In this document: one piece after another, positions 38,129-47,796 of the stretch
Numbering within the stretch: position 1 is the first letter of the stretch
Layout: every line of letters begins with the position of its first letter
Assembly: GCA_963666295.1 (NCBI GenBank)
Contig: OY762707.1
Span: forward strand, 744,001 to 808,000
DNA length: 64,000 bases
Origin: QZKY01 sp963666295
GTDB lineage: Bacteria; Pseudomonadota; Gammaproteobacteria; Burkholderiales; Burkholderiaceae_D
Reading direction: 5' to 3'
Notes under the pieces: generated by a model
What the model was told of the DNA's origin: nothing
The model's database searches: none
Seen by the model: only the letters and a program-made list of their open reading frames with translations
Program-made: the position numbers and the translations under genes

Positions 38129-40799
38129 CGCAAACAACAACACATCTCCAGACAACACGTTGAACTGGCATACTCTGACAGAAGCCGAACTCACGTCGCA
38201 CCTGGACGTCGAACTTCATTCGGGATTAACGTCCGAGGAAGCCGCACATCGCCTGACCGTGTATGGCGAGAATGCCATCCGCGAACGACCGCCCCGCCCA
38301 CTCTGGCACGTCTTCCTGAGTCAATTCAACGATTTCATGATTCTGGTGCTGCTGGCCGCTGCCGCCGTATCCGGCATTGTCGGCGACGTCAAAGACACGC
38401 TCGCGATCATTGTCATCGTCTTGCTCAATGCCATTATCGGCTTCATGCAGGAAGTTCGTGCCGAGCGCGCATTGGCCGCGCTAAAAAAAATGGCGGCCGC
38501 CAATGCACAAGTGCGCCGCTCCGGAGAAGCGCTCCACATTCCGGCAACCGAACTGGTGCCGGGCGATATTGTGCTACTTGAAGCTGGCAATATCATTCCT
38601 GCCGACTTGCGCCTGGTAGAAACGGCACAATTCAAGGTCAACGAATCGGCGCTCACAGGGGAAGCACTGACCATTGAAAAACAAAGTGCGGTACTGGATC
38701 GGAATGATCTCCCGATTGGTGACCGGCACAACATGGCTCACAAGGGCACCACGGCTTCTTATGGGCGCGCTGTTGGCATTGTCGTTGCTACCGCCATGAA
38801 AACCGAGCTTGGCAAGATTGCGTCCCTGCTTGACGCCAGCGAAGCGATGAGAACGCCGCTCCAGCGTCGCCTGGCTACCTTCGGTCGCCATCTTGGCATC
38901 GCCATTCTGGCCATTTGCGCCATCATTTTCGTCGCTGGCCTCCTGCGCGGCGAAACGCTGGTGCTGATGTTTCTCACCGCCGTCAGCCTCGCCGTTGCGG
39001 CCATCCCGGAAGCACTGCCTGCCGTCATCACCGTTTCACTCGCAATGGGCGCGCGCAAGATGGTGCGGCGCAACGCGCTAATCCGCCGCTTGCCAGCCGT
39101 TGAGACGCTCGGCTCGGTCACGTTCATCTGTTCCGACAAAACCGGTACGCTGACGCAAAACCGCATGCAAGTGGGCGAATTGTATGCAGCAGGTATCCCG
39201 CTGGATAAATGGACCTCACTGCCTGCGGAGCAACCGTGGATCAACCTGTTTTCAGCCATGGCACTATCGAACGATGCCAGCAGTAATCATTACGGCGACT
39301 TGACGGGCGATCCGACCGAAATTGCGCTCTATCTGGCTGCCCGCGAAGCTGGTTATGACAAATCCAGTCTGAGCAAAACCGCCGAGCGTGTTCTGGAGTT
39401 GCCTTTTGACTCCGACCGCAAGCGCATGACCACCTTCCACAACAGTGCAAGCGGCACCATTGCATATACAAAAGGCGCGCCGGAAAGTATGTTGCAGCGC
39501 TGCACCAGCATGCTGACCGGTAAGGGAGAACAAGATATTGACCCCAAGGCCCTGCTAAGCATTGCAGAGCGCATGGCCGGCAAGGGATTCCGCGTGCTGG
39601 CGATTGCACAACGGCACTGGCCCAAAAAACCTGCCAGCCTGAAAGACGTGGATTCCATCGAATCTGATCTAACTTTTCTCGGGCTGATCGGCATGTCCGA
39701 CCCGGCGCGCCCAGAAGCGCAAGAAGCCGTTGAACTGTGTAAATCCGCAGGCATTACGCCGATCATGATTACCGGCGATCACGCTGTCACTGCCGGCGTC
39801 ATTGCGCGTGAGCTTGGAATCGCAACCGAGGAAGACATCGTACTGACGGGCACGCAACTCGCGGCCATGGGCGATGCCGCACTTTATGAGCGCATCAAGA
39901 ATATTCGCGTGTATGCCCGCGTCGATCCTGCGCAGAAAATCCGTATTGTCGAAGCGCTGCAATCGCGCGGTGAGTTCGTCGCCATGACGGGCGATGGTGT
40001 CAACGATGCCCCCGCGCTACGCCGTGCCGACATTGGCGTAGCAATGGGGAAAGGCGGCACCGATGTCGCGCGCGAAGCTTCCAGCCTCGTTTTGCTTGAC
40101 GACAACTTTGCCACCATCGTCGGCGCCGTCCGGGAAGGACGACGCATCTTCGACAATATCCGCAAGTTCATCAAATACACGATGACGAGCAATTCTGCGG
40201 AAATCTGGACGATCTTTCTTGCCCCTTTTCTCGGGCTACCGATTCCACTGCTGCCAATCCATATCCTTTGGATCAACTTGTTGACCGATGGCTTGCCCGG
40301 CCTGGCCCTCGCCGCCGAGCCGGAAGAAAAAGGCATCATGGAGCGTGCGCCGCGCCCGCCCAGGGAAAACATTTTTGCACATGGCATGTGGCAGCAAATC
40401 ATTTGGGGCGGATTGGCCATCGCGGGCGTCTCGCTGTTCGCGCAGGCATGGGCTATTGGCACGGGTTCGGCGCACTGGCAAACCATGGTTTTCACCGTAC
40501 TGACGCTGGCGCAGTTGTGTCAGGTTATGGCGGTACGCTCAGAACGCGAATCGCTTTTTTCACAAGGGCTGACCTCTAATCTGCCACTGCTCGGCGCAGT
40601 CTGCCTCACCTTTGCCTTGCAGATGGCCGCCATCTATACGCCTTTTCTGAATGACATCCTCAATACGCAACCCTTAAGCCTGACGGAACTGGGACTTTGC
40701 CTGCTGCTGTCACCAATGGTATTCATACTCGTCGAAATTGAAAAATGGATGCGTCGCAAAGGCTGGCTCTATGCAGAAAACAACCATAAATCGTCATGA
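38121..40799 (+). CDS. Cation-transporting P-type ATPase (P2A, Ca2+-type)
   Basis: An 892-residue ATP-driven cation pump. ATG 38121 overlaps the upstream stop (ATGGCTAA); the frame is open further upstream inside the exchanger gene. Cation-ATPase N domain WHTLTEAELTSHLDVELHSG opens the protein; TGES-type loop appears as SALTGEALTIEK; membrane motif IPEALPAVIT; phosphorylation site CSDKTGTLTQN with Asp near residue 339; hinge MTGDGVNDAPALRRADIGVAM near 622; C-terminal membrane domain with NLLTDGLPGLALAAEP. The PEALP and overall layout fit P2A pumps moving Ca2+ (or Mn2+). The pairing with a CaCA exchanger supports Ca2+ as substrate. Confidence 0.92.
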   Translation: MANANNNTSPDNTLNWHTLTEAELTSHLDVELHSGLTSEEAAHRLTVYGENAIRERPPRPLWHVFLSQFNDFMILVLLAAAAVSGIVGDVKDTLAIIVIVLLNAIIGFMQEVRAERALAALKKMAAANAQVRRSGEALHIPATELVPGDIVLLEAGNIIPADLRLVETAQFKVNESALTGEALTIEKQSAVLDRNDLPIGDRHNMAHKGTTASYGRAVGIVVATAMKTELGKIASLLDASEAMRTPLQRRLATFGRHLGIAILAICAIIFVAGLLRGETLVLMFLTAVSLAVAAIPEALPAVITVSLAMGARKMVRRNALIRRLPAVETLGSVTFICSDKTGTLTQNRMQVGELYAAGIPLDKWTSLPAEQPWINLFSAMALSNDASSNHYGDLTGDPTEIALYLAAREAGYDKSSLSKTAERVLELPFDSDRKRMTTFHNSASGTIAYTKGAPESMLQRCTSMLTGKGEQDIDPKALLSIAERMAGKGFRVLAIAQRHWPKKPASLKDVDSIESDLTFLGLIGMSDPARPEAQEAVELCKSAGITPIMITGDHAVTAGVIARELGIATEEDIVLTGTQLAAMGDAALYERIKNIRVYARVDPAQKIRIVEALQSRGEFVAMTGDGVNDAPALRRADIGVAMGKGGTDVAREASSLVLLDDNFATIVGAVREGRRIFDNIRKFIKYTMTSNSAEIWTIFLAPFLGLPIPLLPIHILWINLLTDGLPGLALAAEPEEKGIMERAPRPPRENIFAHGMWQQIIWGGLAIAGVSLFAQAWAIGTGSAHWQTMVFTVLTLAQLCQVMAVRSERESLFSQGLTSNLPLLGAVCLTFALQMAAIYTPFLNDILNTQPLSLTELGLCLLLSPMVFILVEIEKWMRRKGWLYAENNHKSS

Positions 40800-40864
40800 A
40801 AGACGGCGCTGGTGTACTATTGTGACCGCACCTTTTAACCAAGCAACACCGACACCTTTAGCCC

Positions 40865-42874
40865 TTGAGCAACGACCAACCTGATACCGCACCGCCACGC
40901 GTATATGACGAAGAGGTTGCGCGCATTTTTGAAGCCAGTGGCCCGTTGGCTACGGCCATTCCCGCTTATCGTGCGCGCCCATCCCAGGCAGACATGGCGG
41001 CCGAAATTGCACATGCCATCGCCAGCAACCAGACACTGATTGCCGAGGCAGGAACCGGCACAGGAAAAACTTTTGCCTATCTGGTGCCCGCCATGCTGTG
41101 GGGCGGCAAAGTCATCCTCTCCACCGGCACAAAAAACCTGCAAGACCAGCTCTTTCAGCGCGACATACCAACCGTTCGTCAGGCGTTGAACGCCCCCATC
41201 AGCATCGCTTTGCTCAAAGGCCGCTCGAATTACGTGTGCCCATTCCATCTCGAACGCACGCTGGAAAATGGTCGCCTCACCTCGCGCGAAGATGTGGGCT
41301 ATCTGCGCGCCATTTCGCGCTTTGCAAAAACCTCAAAAACCGGGGACAAGAATGAACTCTCGTCCGTGCCGGAAAATGCACTGATCTGGAATCTGGTGAC
41401 ATCCACACGCGACACTTGTCAAGGCGCTGAATGTGCGCACTATCAAGACTGTTTCGTGATGAAAGCGCGACGTGAGGCGCAGCAAGCTGATGTCGTGGTC
41501 GTCAACCACCACTTGTTTTTTGCCGACGCGGCGCTGAAGGAAACAGGCGTCGCAGAACTGCTGCCATCCGCCAACACCATCATTTTTGATGAAGCGCATC
41601 AATTGCCAGACACGGCTTCGCTTTTCTTCGGGGAATCGGTCTCGACGTCGCAAATCATGGAATTATGCCGCGACGTGCTCGCCGAAGGGCTGACACATGC
41701 GCGCGATGGCGCAAAATGGCCAGAGGCCATCGCGCCGGTTGAAAAAGCCGCCCGCGACTTGCGCCTGACCTTTCCGCAAGACTTTGTCCGTCTGGCCGTC
41801 AATCAGATCGCGCCCAGCAGCGAATTCTTTCCGGCTCTGGAAAAACTCCAGGAAACGCTCACGACACTGACTGAGATTCTCGACAATCAGGCTGAACGCG
41901 CCGAAACCATCGAGCAATGCCGCAATCGTGCCGTTTTGCTGAGCGATGCGCTCGACCGCTGGCAAGCCGACCTCAACAGCAAAGACGGCTCAAACGAAAA
42001 TGTGATGTGGGTGGAAACCTTTTCATCATCCTTGCATCTGCACCAGACACCGCTATCCATTGCGCCGCTGTTCGACAAGCAGCGCGAAGGCACGCCACGT
42101 GCGTGGATTTTCACCTCGGCCACACTGGCCGTTAAAAATAATTTCCACTATTTCGCGTCGCAAATGGGCTTGCTGGAAGAACCAGCTCAAACCTGGCCGA
42201 GCCCATTCGATTACGAACAGCAGGCTCTGCTGTATGCGCCAGAAAACATGCCACCGCCAAATTCAGGCGGCTATACCGATGCCGTGATAGATGCCGCCTT
42301 GCCCATCATCGAAGCGGCGGGCGGACGCACCTTCATGCTTTGCACCACCTTACGGGCCGTCAAACAGATTGCCAACCACCTGCGCGATGAGTTTGCGAAA
42401 CGCAAACTTCCCTTCACGCTGCTAGAGCAGGGCGAAGGCAGTCGCACCGAATTGCTGGACCGTTTTCGGGACAGCGGCAATGCCGTACTGGTCGGCAGTC
42501 AGAGCTTCTGGGAAGGCGTGGACGTGCGCGGCGAAGCGCTGTCTGCCGTCATTATCGACCGCCTCCCCTTCGCGCCACCGGATGATCCGGTGCTTGCTGC
42601 CCGCATTGCGGTGATGGAAAAAAACGGCCTGAATGGGTTCATGCACCACCAATTGCCAGAAGCGATCATCAGCCTGAAACAAGGAGCAGGCAGACTCATT
42701 CGCGACGAAATGGATCGCGGCGTATTGATGATTTGCGACCCGCGACTGATTGCGAGCCGTTATGGGAAGCGCATCTGGCAAAGCCTGCCACCCTTTTCAC
42801 GCACGCGAAAGCTTGATGTTGCTAGGGCTTTCTTTTCCAAAAAACCGTCGCACTCAGAAGAACTGCCATTTTAA
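40865..42874 (+). CDS. ATP-dependent DNA helicase, YoaA/DinG-like (XPD family)
   Basis: A 669-residue superfamily 2 helicase. The start is a TTG at 40865. Walker A IAEAGTGTGKTFAYLVP lies near residue 60, and NYVCPFHLE with CQGAECAHYQDCF supplies four Cys for the XPD-type [4Fe-4S] cluster. VVNHHLFF and the DEAH box FDEAHQLPDT are near residues 215-245, and the C-terminal helicase motifs include SFWEGVDVRGEAL and QGAGRLIRDEMDRG. YoaA-type proteins unwind DNA 5'-3' during damage tolerance. Length is that of YoaA rather than DinG with an exonuclease domain. Convergent with the BepA-like gene, 20 bp apart. Confidence 0.9.
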   Translation: MSNDQPDTAPPRVYDEEVARIFEASGPLATAIPAYRARPSQADMAAEIAHAIASNQTLIAEAGTGTGKTFAYLVPAMLWGGKVILSTGTKNLQDQLFQRDIPTVRQALNAPISIALLKGRSNYVCPFHLERTLENGRLTSREDVGYLRAISRFAKTSKTGDKNELSSVPENALIWNLVTSTRDTCQGAECAHYQDCFVMKARREAQQADVVVVNHHLFFADAALKETGVAELLPSANTIIFDEAHQLPDTASLFFGESVSTSQIMELCRDVLAEGLTHARDGAKWPEAIAPVEKAARDLRLTFPQDFVRLAVNQIAPSSEFFPALEKLQETLTTLTEILDNQAERAETIEQCRNRAVLLSDALDRWQADLNSKDGSNENVMWVETFSSSLHLHQTPLSIAPLFDKQREGTPRAWIFTSATLAVKNNFHYFASQMGLLEEPAQTWPSPFDYEQQALLYAPENMPPPNSGGYTDAVIDAALPIIEAAGGRTFMLCTTLRAVKQIANHLRDEFAKRKLPFTLLEQGEGSRTELLDRFRDSGNAVLVGSQSFWEGVDVRGEALSAVIIDRLPFAPPDDPVLAARIAVMEKNGLNGFMHHQLPEAIISLKQGAGRLIRDEMDRGVLMICDPRLIASRYGKRIWQSLPPFSRTRKLDVARAFFSKKPSHSEELPF

Positions 42875-42894
42875 ACTGGCGCGCAGGCATTTAT

Positions 42895-44403
42895 TCAGTA
42901 CGGCTCTTTTTGCTTCATTTCTTCCAGCCGTAGCGCCTGCCAGTGGCGTTCGCGCACGTCGATCACCGACAGTTCGTAATACGTGGCATCCGGCGCCTCG
43001 CGCGCCAGTTTGAGTTGTTCGAGCGCGGAAGAAAAGCTCCCCTGCAACCCGTAGGCTTCGGCCAGGGAAAGATGCATCAAGGCGCGCCTTTCCAGTGCCG
43101 AGTAGGTTTGCGCAAGATGATGATGAAATTTCGGCTCTTCGCGATGTTGGTACGTTTGCTCCCGCAAATAGCTTTCTGCCGCCTGGTATTGTCCATCGGC
43201 GTATAGCGCCTGTGCGTACTGCAAGGAAAAGCCATACGATGCAGGGAAGGCCTTGCGCGCACTTTCCGCTTCCAAAACAGCCTGACCATGCTGTTTTTTT
43301 TCCAAATGCAAGTCAATTGACAGACTCGCAAAAAAACGGTTTCCGGAATATGTGCCACCATCGGCCATCACCTCGCGCGCCTGTTTTAACAGATCCTGCC
43401 CCAGATCATGCTTGCCGCGCATGTGCGCAACCAGTGCCAACCCGTAAAAAGCGGCCGCTGTCTGTTTCGGCTTTTTCTTGTCTATCTGATTTTTCAGCAC
43501 CTGCATGGCCTTGTGCAGTCCGTTAGTCGATGTGTCTTCAAGCACGCGGATGCGCGCACGAGCCAGATGAAAATCCAGACTATCGACATGTTTCTGCTCA
43601 GGCTGTTCACGAATGCGCGCCTGAATGTCGGCAATACGCTCCGTCGTCATCGGGTGCGTGCGCAAATACGAGGGCGTGGAATCGTCATAAGCCCGGTGAG
43701 CATCCTGCATACGTCCAAAAAAAACCGTCATGCCGGACAAGTCGTAGTCCGCTTCGCGCAAAATCTTGAAACCAATCCGGTCTGCCTCACGCTCCGCCGC
43801 CCGGCTGTAATTCAACTGCCGTTGCTGCGCAATGCCTACCCCCCCCATCAGAATGGCCGCCGAAGCATCCCCACCACTGTTTGCCGCCGCCGCAGCCAGA
43901 ATCGCCGCGGCAATCGGAATCAGCATATCTTGCTTTTGCTTGCCCACCATGCGTGCGATATGGCGTTGTGCGACGTGCCCAATCTCGTGCGCCATCACCG
44001 AAGCCAGTTCCGATTCCCTTTGCGTTTCCAGCAACAAGGCAGAATGGATGCCAATATAGCCCCCTGGCAAAGCGAAAGCATTGATCATTGAATCGCGCAC
44101 GGCGAAGAAGAAGAAGTCCTGCCCGGTTTCATCGCGCGCCTGCGGATAAAACGACAGCAAGTGGTTCCCGATACGGTTCAGGTATTCCAGCAACAAGGGA
44201 TCGTCCAGATAATCCTTGTTGCGGCGAATATACTGCATGATCTTGTTGCCAAGCTTGCGCTCCTGAGCGGGAGAAAAAGCCTCACTCGCGACATCACCCA
44301 GATTCGGCAGGCTGTCATGAGCCTGAGTCGCAGCAACACCAGACCATGCCAGCGCAAATGTGCTGGCAAATATCAGAATGAATTGTCTGAGGCGCAGGAA
44401 CAT
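42895..44403 (-). CDS. bepA: M48 metalloprotease with TPR repeats, BepA-like
   Basis: A 502-residue periplasmic protein with a signal peptide (FILIFASTFALAWSGVAAT then QAHDS). The peptidase domain has HExxH in ASVMAHEIGHVAQRHIA near residue 140 and the third zinc ligand in SRAAEREADRIGF near residue 205. A glycine/alanine-rich loop (AAAILAAAAANSGGDAS) lies between. Residues 290-500 form TPR helices. This layout is that of BepA (YfgC), which checks assembly of outer-membrane proteins such as LptD. The symbol is assigned by family resemblance. Confidence 0.88.
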   Translation of the reverse strand: MFLRLRQFILIFASTFALAWSGVAATQAHDSLPNLGDVASEAFSPAQERKLGNKIMQYIRRNKDYLDDPLLLEYLNRIGNHLLSFYPQARDETGQDFFFFAVRDSMINAFALPGGYIGIHSALLLETQRESELASVMAHEIGHVAQRHIARMVGKQKQDMLIPIAAAILAAAAANSGGDASAAILMGGVGIAQQRQLNYSRAAEREADRIGFKILREADYDLSGMTVFFGRMQDAHRAYDDSTPSYLRTHPMTTERIADIQARIREQPEQKHVDSLDFHLARARIRVLEDTSTNGLHKAMQVLKNQIDKKKPKQTAAAFYGLALVAHMRGKHDLGQDLLKQAREVMADGGTYSGNRFFASLSIDLHLEKKQHGQAVLEAESARKAFPASYGFSLQYAQALYADGQYQAAESYLREQTYQHREEPKFHHHLAQTYSALERRALMHLSLAEAYGLQGSFSSALEQLKLAREAPDATYYELSVIDVRERHWQALRLEEMKQKEPY

Positions 44404-44488
44404 GCAGCAAAACTGGAAGGCTTAATTTTCACGATGCTATGATAACCCTTCTTTAATCACACCCAACATATGGAAACAAATTGTTGCG

Positions 44489-45016
44489 ATGACCCCAAAA
44501 CAAAGACCTGACGGCGTCTATGCCGACCGCCTAACGCACTTTGACGATAATGGACAAGCACACATGGTCAATATCGGCGACAAGGCGCAAACACACCGTG
44601 TGGCCGTGGCAAGCGGCACCATTTGCATGCAGCGTGACACCTTCACCACAATTCAATCGGGCTCCGCCGAGAAGGGAGATGTACTCGGCATCGCCCGCAT
44701 TGCCGCCATCATGGGAGCCAAGCGCACCAGTGACCTGATTCCACTGTGCCATCCACTGGCGCTAACCAAAGTTGCGGTCGATTTCGAACTGGATGAATCC
44801 AGTAACAGCGTGACCTGCCAGGCACAAGTCGAAACGTACGGTCAGACAGGGGTTGAAATGGAAGCGCTCACGGCCGTTCAAGTCGGCCTGCTCACCATTT
44901 ACGATATGTGCAAGGCGATGGATCGTGGCATGGTCATTTCCAATGTGCGCCTGTTGGAAAAACACGGTGGAAAATCGGGGGATTGGTCAGTCAAGCGTGA
45001 ATCTGCTGACAGGTAA
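44489..45016 (+). CDS. moaC: Cyclic pyranopterin monophosphate synthase
   Basis: A 175-residue enzyme of molybdenum cofactor synthesis that, after MoaA, forms cyclic pyranopterin monophosphate. LTHFDDNGQAHMVNIGDK is the family start; KGDVLGIARIAAIMGAKRTS, LIPLCHPLALTKV and TGVEMEALTAVQVGLLTIYD contain the active-site residues. The complete C-terminus ends LLEKHGGKSGDW plus a short tail. No other moa genes lie nearby. It marks the left border of the accessory region; the sequence after its stop changes character. Confidence 0.95.
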   Translation: MTPKQRPDGVYADRLTHFDDNGQAHMVNIGDKAQTHRVAVASGTICMQRDTFTTIQSGSAEKGDVLGIARIAAIMGAKRTSDLIPLCHPLALTKVAVDFELDESSNSVTCQAQVETYGQTGVEMEALTAVQVGLLTIYDMCKAMDRGMVISNVRLLEKHGGKSGDWSVKRESADR

Positions 45017-45100
45017 AGAATTTTGGATTGCACCCGCCACGTGTGCCATACCAAATCATATAAAACTTTGTCGTGAATTGGGATTCATCGAGGAAAGCCA

Positions 45101-45202
45101 ATGAAATATAAAAACGCATCTGAAGTCGTCGACGCTGTCCAGTGGTTCAAGGAAGGCGACCACCCGGAAGTTGATCTGAGGGCGATTTTAGTACCACTTT
45201 GA
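45101..45202 (+). pseudogene. Truncated phage-type gene (N-terminal 33 codons)
   Basis: A short frame with GAGGAAAG before the ATG. It reads MKYKNASEVVDAVQWFKEGD followed by HPEV. This matches the start of a small protein common in phages (typically MKYRKKPVVIEAVQW...GDHP), but here it stops after 33 residues, so it is likely a broken gene. The good ribosome site shows that it was once expressed. Confidence 0.45.
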
Positions 45203-45463
45203 GGTTGAGGTATATTTTATAAACCTGACATATGGCGCGGCTCACCCGTAAGGCGATCCTTCGCCCAAGCAAGCACCAAGCTATCCTCATAGAGGCGCTA
45301 GCCAACGTCTTGTTTTCCTACAATTTCAAACGCCCCAACTGATTCGTTGATACTTTTCATCGTAGCTGTCTAAATTTAATAACGGTGACATGCCGCAACT
45401 CGACCAAAGTAGACTTTGGGCTTAGCGGTCACCGCCAACGTGGTACGACTAGATAGCGGACAC
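45203..45463. other. Gene-poor stretch after moaC
   Basis: About 260 bp, more AT-rich than its surroundings. One 36-codon frame (45232-45342, starting MARLTRKAILRPSKHQAIL, ending LFSYNFKRPN) recalls the end of integrase-type transposases very weakly and may be a relic. Nothing else is supported. Confidence 0.3.
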
Positions 45464-45916
45464 TCAAGCTGACCTGCTCTTTGCGAGTTCGCGGTCGAGG
45501 GCATTGGCGAAGTTCTGGCGGTCTGCATGACTAAACACGGCCGGGCCGCCAGTGTCAATGCCACTGCCGCGTAGCTCTTCCATGAAAGCCCGCATCGTTA
45601 GTTGCTGGGCAATGGTGTCATTGGTGTACCACTCGCCGCGCGGATTGATCGGCAAACCGCCCTTTTCCAGCACCAGGGAAGCCAAAGGAATGTCGCCAGT
45701 CACGACGATGTCGCCTTGGCTGACGCGCTCAACGATTTCAGCATCGGCCGCATCAGCGCCAACTGGGACCTGAAGCGCGCGGATAAAGCGCGAGCCCGGC
45801 ACACGGATTAACTGGTTGGCAACCAGCGTAACATTGAGTTGCAGGCGTTCAGCCACTCGAAACAGGATATCTTTAATGACGGCGGGACAGGCGTCAGCGT
45901 CGACCCAAATGTGCAT
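45464..45916 (-). CDS. UPF0178 (YaiI/YqxD) family protein
   Basis: A 150-residue cytoplasmic protein of unknown function. I start at ATG 45916 because the family begins M-x-IWVDADACPAVIKDIL; an in-frame ATG at 45949 is possible and neither has a strong Shine-Dalgarno. Conserved segments are VDADACP, GADAADAEIVERVSQGDIVV and the DIPLA that follows, NPRGEWYTNDTIAQQLTMR and FANALDREL. The Asp pattern recalls PIN-like nucleases, but no activity has been established to my knowledge. It sits in the accessory region between a phage-type relic and a gene-free stretch. Confidence 0.88.
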   Translation of the reverse strand: MHIWVDADACPAVIKDILFRVAERLQLNVTLVANQLIRVPGSRFIRALQVPVGADAADAEIVERVSQGDIVVTGDIPLASLVLEKGGLPINPRGEWYTNDTIAQQLTMRAFMEELRGSGIDTGGPAVFSHADRQNFANALDRELAKSRSA

Positions 45917-45949
45917 GTCAAATTGGATGGGATTAGCAGGATTACGCAT

Positions 45950-46670
45950 TGTAACTGCAATGCTGACTGTTAGATGCCTAGCGCGAACTGCCAGTCCAAG
46001 CAGCTTGGCGCCACTATGTCATCAAGCTCTGTATTGTTGCTGACTTACCTGTGCTGCAGCTTCCACCCCGTTGCGAACGTTCGACAAGAATATTCAAGGG
46101 CAACTGCTCGGTCAGACTGTGAGGGTTAAAAGGCAGAACATCGGCGAGGTTGTGTAAAAACGCAAAAATGGGCAAGTCCATCGAGAAAACTTCCCACTGT
46201 GTCATGCTCTTCCGGCTTTAATTGGTCGAGACACCCCGACTATTGCTGCTTAAACAGCACGCTTCTCCCACCTGCCAAAGCGCATCATCTGTTTTTACAC
46301 AGCCTGCGGCCAAAGCGGTCTTTGCTAGATGTTTCTATGAGTGACGAGTTCGCCTCCCATAGCAGACGAGTTAAAGTAAAGTGATTCGATGGCTGAAAGG
46401 TGTCTAACAAGATGGGAGCGATTCACTCCTTTAACACCCCGCTCATAGAACTCTTGAGTTTTTTACTTCTCCTAGCTAGACTGGCCTAATGCAGTTGAGC
46501 CAAGGCTCACTTTTCTTACATAAAGGTTTGGATGTTGAACATTGCAGTAAGCTGGTAACCCAATCCGCTGCGCAAGTGGTGCATTTAGGTTGCCGGTAGA
46601 CCAAAGTACTAGCGCCCCACATCAGGGTGCGCTGTTTTTGTTCGTCCTATTACTGCATACGGAATTCAAC
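45950..46670. other. 720-bp gene-free region before the rsgA-type gene
   Basis: No frame on either strand is convincing. A 63-codon minus-strand frame (46014-46205) has no recognised match or ribosome site. The stretch is AT-richer than the core genes and looks like decayed accessory DNA. The last part should carry the promoter of the GTPase gene; GGAATTC lies just before its ATG at 46671. Confidence 0.4.
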
Positions 46671-47684
46671 ATGAATACTTCCAAACCTAAAAAACGTGCT
46701 TTTCATACTCAAACCCCGAATGACCTCATGGCACAATCACATGATGATTCGGGAACGAAAATATTTTTTTCATCTAACACTTCAAATGGTTCTGCGCTAA
46801 CAGAGGAGTCAGATGGCAATGGCGCATTCGTCGCCAGAGTGACAGCCGTTGACCGTGACCAATACATCATCCGTAACGCCGATGGTGAACTGCCAGCCGA
46901 ATTAACCGGCAAATTTGCATATCTCAGAAACTCACACACCGAATTGCCATGCGTTGGTGATTGGGTTCATGTCCAGTATTACGATTCTGCATCTCGTGCG
47001 AGCATTCATGAAGTCTTGCCCAGAAAAACATTCCTGAGAAGAAAAAGACCGGGGAAAAATATCGAGTTCCAGATGATTGCTGCAAATATCGATACCGCCT
47101 TCATCGTCCAGTCCTGCCACCTTGATTTCAACGTGCGTAGGCTTGAACGTTACCTCGTAATGGTAAATGAAGGCCAGATTGAGCCTGTCATTGTACTGAC
47201 CAAGACTGATCTGGTCAGCTCGGAGGAGCTGGAACAAAAAATCGAACAGATCCGCCGTACAGGCATAGTCGCCAGACTCATTGTGCTGAGCAATGTTACC
47301 GGGACAGGCATTAATCACATTGAGGAACTCGTGCAGCCTGGAAAAACGTATTGCTTGCTTGGCTCATCGGGCGTTGGCAAAACGACACTAATCAACCGGT
47401 TGGTGGGTAATTCAGCACTCGAGACAGGCGCGGTAAGCCATACTGGAGAGGGTCGACATACGACGACACGTCGCCAACTTATAGAGCTTGAGCATGGTGG
47501 GCTGTTGATCGATATGCCGGGAATGCGCGAGTTGGGAATGCTCGGCGTCAGTCAGGGTATCAATGAAAATTTTTCCGATATCCAAGCGTATTCGAGGAAC
47601 TGTCGCTTTGCCAATTGTACACACACCACCGAGCCGGGCTGTGCTGTTTTGAAAGCCATGGTGTTCGCGCTGATTGAAATTTGA
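46671..47684 (+). pseudogene. rsgA: Ribosome small-subunit GTPase RsgA, 3' end replaced by IS end
   Basis: A 337-codon frame of a circularly permuted GTPase that matures the 30S subunit. ATG 46671 has GGAATTC upstream. The order is OB domain (VARVTAVDRDQYIIRN), G4 LTKTD, G1 GSSGVGKTTLINRL, G3 DMPGMRELG, then the zinc knuckle CRFANCTHTTEPGC. Normal RsgA continues about 35-45 residues more. Here the frame enters the IS21-like end at 47663 and stops after a few foreign codons (VFALIEI). The zinc ligands survive, so partial function cannot be excluded. The rest is not found at the far side of the IS. Codon use is less GC-rich than the core genes, so it may be an acquired copy. Confidence 0.8.
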
Positions 47685-47796
47685 CCCACCGTGCCGATTG
47701 AATTTTGACCCAGGGTCGGAAGCTGCATTTTGGTATGGCAGCTGTGGATAAGTTTAACAAATAGCCAGTTTTTTATTACCTCCTTTTTTCATTTCC

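Noticed and set aside
46014..46205. A 63-codon minus-strand frame in the gene-free stretch
   Set aside because: No Shine-Dalgarno and no recognisable family; composition does not separate it from chance.
46404..46505. GTCTAAC ... GTTGAGC spaced like an integron attC site
   Set aside because: The arms do not pair as attC L and R boxes must, and no integrase or cassette genes are present.
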